Assembly (NCBI GenBank): GCA_900554455.1
Contig: USHT01000036.1
Span: 1-8,551, forward strand
Origin: an uncultured Collinsella sp.
GTDB taxonomy: Bacteria; Actinomycetota; Coriobacteriia; Coriobacteriales; Coriobacteriaceae
Reading direction: 5' to 3'
Length of the DNA stretch: 8,551 bases
Shown: positions 6,974-8,551 of the stretch, one piece after another
How positions within the stretch are numbered: the first letter of the stretch is position 1
Layout: each line of letters opens with the position of its first letter
Position numbers and translations under genes: made by a program
Notes under the pieces: model-generated
What the model was told of the DNA's origin: nothing
Database searches by the model: none
Seen by the model: only the letters and a program-made list of their open reading frames with translations

Positions 6974-7010
6974 AACCTGCCAAAATAAACCTGTCCCTTT
7001 TTGGCAGGTT
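6974..7010 (-). repeat. Perfect 12-bp inverted repeat between ATPase and helicase genes
   Basis: AACCTGCCAAAA (6974-6985) and its exact complement TTTTGGCAGGTT (6999-7010) flank a 13-nt spacer. The right arm covers the first two bases of the ATPase stop codon in reading-strand terms (stop at 7011-7009). On the minus strand the second arm merges into TTTTATC, so it can act as a weak terminator or attenuator within the operon, or as an mRNA-stabilising hairpin. The spacer holds a second CAGGTT that can pair with the first arm instead. The rest of the gap, 6893-6973, holds only the ribosome site that I can support. Confidence 0.7.
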
Positions 7011-8313
7011 AGATGGTGAATTCGGCGAAGTTGCGGTCGCCGCCTGCGGTATCGGTGTCGCCTGTTGCGGTTGTCGGCGCCAGCGCGTCGCCGCCGACGC
7101 TTTGCAGCAGCTCTGCCACGTTGGCGTCGGGGTTCTGGCATAGGATGTCGAGCAGCTCGATAAAGTCGCGAATGACCTCACGGGGCGTCAGATGTGTGTC
7201 GGCTCCCACGCGGCCAAACTCGATCTTGAGGAAGTCCACCAAGTCGTTCTCGGTAAGCGTAGGGGTCCATCCAAAGTAGCCGGCATGGATCTGCATAAGC
7301 TTTTCGATGAGCACCAGCAGCTCCTCATAGGTGAGCGGCTGCAGGCGAATGATGGGCGCAAGCATGTCTTTGAGGTCCTCGCGCGCAAAGCGGCCCTGGG
7401 CGAGGCGGCTGCGCAGAGCCTCGTAGGAAAATACGCCGCGTCGACGGTCTTCGATGGAGGTTGGCGTGCCGCCCATGATCATGCCCAGGTACTGTGCCTT
7501 GCCTTGCAGCGTGTCGTTGTACATGGTCAGGATCTTCTCGTAGTTGTACTGGCGCGTGATGGCGTTGGGGATCTTGTACAGGTTTACGAGTTCGTCGATG
7601 AGCACCAGCATGCCCTTATAACCGCTGCAGACCAAAAAGCGCGCGATGAGCTTGATGTAGTCGTACCAGTCGTCGTCGCTGATGATGGTCGAGGAGCCCA
7701 GCTCGGCGCGTGCCTCACTCTTGGTGCGGTACTCGCCGCGAATCCATTTGGTCACGCGGCTCATGCTCTCTTCATCGCCCTCCGAGACGGCCGTGCGATA
7801 ACGGCGGAGCATGCGGACAAAGTCAAAGCCGTGGACCATCTCCTCGAGCGGGGCAAGCTGGGCATTAACGGACGACTCGTCGGCGTCGGCACGCGAGGCG
7901 ACCCAGCGATCCAGGATAAGATTGAGCGCGCCGCCCTCGGGGCGCGTCTTGGTCGATATATTGCGGATGAGCTCGCGGTAGGTGGCAAGGCCCTGCCCCT
8001 GACCGCCCTGCAGACGGCGCTCGGGCGACAGGTCGGCATCAGCGACGACGAATCCCTCGCCCATGGCGTGCGTGCGGATGGTCTGGAGCAAAAAGCTCTT
8101 GCCGGCGCCGTAGCGACCGACCAAAAAGCGGAAGCTTGCGCCGCCATCGGCGATGAGGCTCAGGTCGGTGAGCAGCGCGCGGATCTCGACCTCGCGTCCC
8201 ACGGTGATGTAGGGAAGGCCGATGCGCGGGACGACGCCGCCCTTGAGCGAGTTGAGAATGACGGCGGCGACGCGCTTGGGCACGCGGGGTGCTGTGGATG
8301 TGGTATCACTCAT
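7009..8313 (-). CDS. DUF2791 (BrxC/BrxD-family) P-loop ATPase
   Basis: A 434-residue AAA+/STAND-like ATPase. Walker A is GRYGAGKSFLL (66-76) and Walker B is GMLVLIDELVNLY (234-246), with Asp240 and Glu241 as the Mg/catalytic pair. YLGMIMGGTP (275-284) probably holds the sensor strand, and RSRLAQGRF (301-309) offers candidate arginine fingers. An N-terminal piece, VAAVILNSLKGGVVPRIG (15-32) then VGREVEI (38-44), is typical of DUF2791 proteins, the group that includes BrxD of type 2 BREX. Residues from about 406 form a Thr/Asp/Gly-rich tail, probably disordered. The ATG at 8313 overlaps the stop of the upstream gene by 8 nt (ATGAGTGA), indicating coupled translation; GAGAGGA lies about 10 nt upstream. 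Probable role: ATP-driven partner that loads or controls the helicase. Family assignment is strong; the biological role is inferred from neighbours. Confidence 0.88.
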   Translation of the reverse strand: MSDTTSTAPRVPKRVAAVILNSLKGGVVPRIGLPYITVGREVEIRALLTDLSLIADGGASFRFLVGRYGAGKSFLLQTIRTHAMGEGFVVADADLSPERRLQGGQGQGLATYRELIRNISTKTRPEGGALNLILDRWVASRADADESSVNAQLAPLEEMVHGFDFVRMLRRYRTAVSEGDEESMSRVTKWIRGEYRTKSEARAELGSSTIISDDDWYDYIKLIARFLVCSGYKGMLVLIDELVNLYKIPNAITRQYNYEKILTMYNDTLQGKAQYLGMIMGGTPTSIEDRRRGVFSYEALRSRLAQGRFAREDLKDMLAPIIRLQPLTYEELLVLIEKLMQIHAGYFGWTPTLTENDLVDFLKIEFGRVGADTHLTPREVIRDFIELLDILCQNPDANVAELLQSVGGDALAPTTATGDTDTAGGDRNFAEFTI

Positions 8314-8551
8314 GGTCTAGATATCCTCTCACGTCTGCTTCGTAGTCCTCGATTATCTGCGGTCCTGTCGCGCCAAATTCAATAACGGTGTCGCCCACGA
8401 GGTCAAAGAGCGCTTCGTTGATGTTGTCGACAAGCATGTCTTCGCTCTGGCCCGACCGCGCCACCGCCGATACTGCCTGCGCCGCGTTCTGCTCGAGCAG
8501 CGCACGAAGATAGTCTTCTGCGGCGGGGGCGAGTGCGGATGCGGTGTCGGC
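8306..8551 (-). CDS. 3' end of a gene with a TerB_C-like C-terminal domain (partial)
   Basis: An open frame enters at the right edge and stops with TGA 8308-8306; only the last 81 residues are in the window, and the 5' end lies outside. The visible part contains AEDYLRALLE, then INEALFDLVGDTVIEF (44-59) and PQIIEDYEADVRGYL (64-78). This order (helix, IN-x-x-x-FD-x-x-GD, then a short strand and a D-rich helix) matches what I recall of TerB_C domains, found at the end of TerB_N/TerB_C proteins near tellurite-resistance-type and DUF2791/helicase operons. The coding frame is supported by good codon use and by the 8-nt ATGAGTGA overlap with the ATPase gene. If right, the full protein should carry a TerB_N domain upstream. 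The call rests on a short stretch, so it is moderate. Confidence 0.6.
   Translation of the reverse strand, partial: ADTASALAPAAEDYLRALLEQNAAQAVSAVARSGQSEDMLVDNINEALFDLVGDTVIEFGATGPQIIEDYEADVRGYLDHE

Noticed and set aside
6893..7141. N-terminal extension of the helicase by 83 residues
   Set aside because: The extension is Arg-rich nonsense read out of frame over the ATPase gene end and the hairpin. A strong ribosome site precedes the GTG at 6892, where the homology begins.
7192..8385. A 397-codon plus-strand open frame opposite the DUF2791 ATPase
   Set aside because: The minus strand has intact Walker A and B motifs and coupled starts. The plus-strand product shows no motif and crosses the gene junction.
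4538..8551. A complete BREX system
   Set aside because: Only BrxD-like and BrxHI-like families are seen. No methyltransferase, PglZ-type phosphatase or PglW-type kinase is encoded in the window, and the third gene looks TerB-like.

Overview
This is a GC-rich bacterial window with compact gene spacing. Its gene families, and a probable leaderless start with a -10-like box about 7 nt before the ATG, fit a high-GC actinobacterial lineage. A Collinsella-like member of the Coriobacteriia is my best guess, from overall look only; no rRNA or other marker is present to prove it.

The window has two converging halves. The left half (1-4511) is on the plus strand. Two translationally coupled genes (12-1630) encode an XRE-type helix-turn-helix protein with two C-terminal membrane segments and a membrane-anchored DUF4097-type beta-repeat protein. 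A strong hairpin terminator (1678-1710) ends this pair. Right behind it, a TACAAT box sits 6 nt before the ATG of an Elp3-type radical-SAM/GNAT protein (1728-3632). A spermidine-synthase-fold protein (3633-4511) follows with zero spacing, its Shine-Dalgarno lying inside the end of elp3.

The right half (4538-8551) is one minus-strand operon, read from right to left. It contains the C-terminal end of a gene whose product resembles a TerB_C domain, an 8-nt overlap, a DUF2791 (BrxC/BrxD-family) P-loop ATPase, a 116-nt gap with a perfect 12-bp inverted repeat, and an Lhr-like SF2 helicase with a GTG start. This is the accessory module of interest. The ATPase and helicase resemble BrxD and BrxHI of type 2 BREX anti-phage systems, but no PglX methyltransferase or PglZ is seen here, and the partner is TerB-like instead. 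A TerB-N/TerB-C, ATPase and SF2 helicase association has, to my recollection, been predicted by comparative genomics as a DNA-processing or stress-response system, so the gene combination is not wholly new, but I know of no settled function. The helicase also lacks a recognisable motif III (SAT), which raises the question of whether it is a normal or altered enzyme.

The two halves share only a 26-bp gap between convergent stop codons. I see no tRNA, rRNA, CRISPR array, IS element or integrase.
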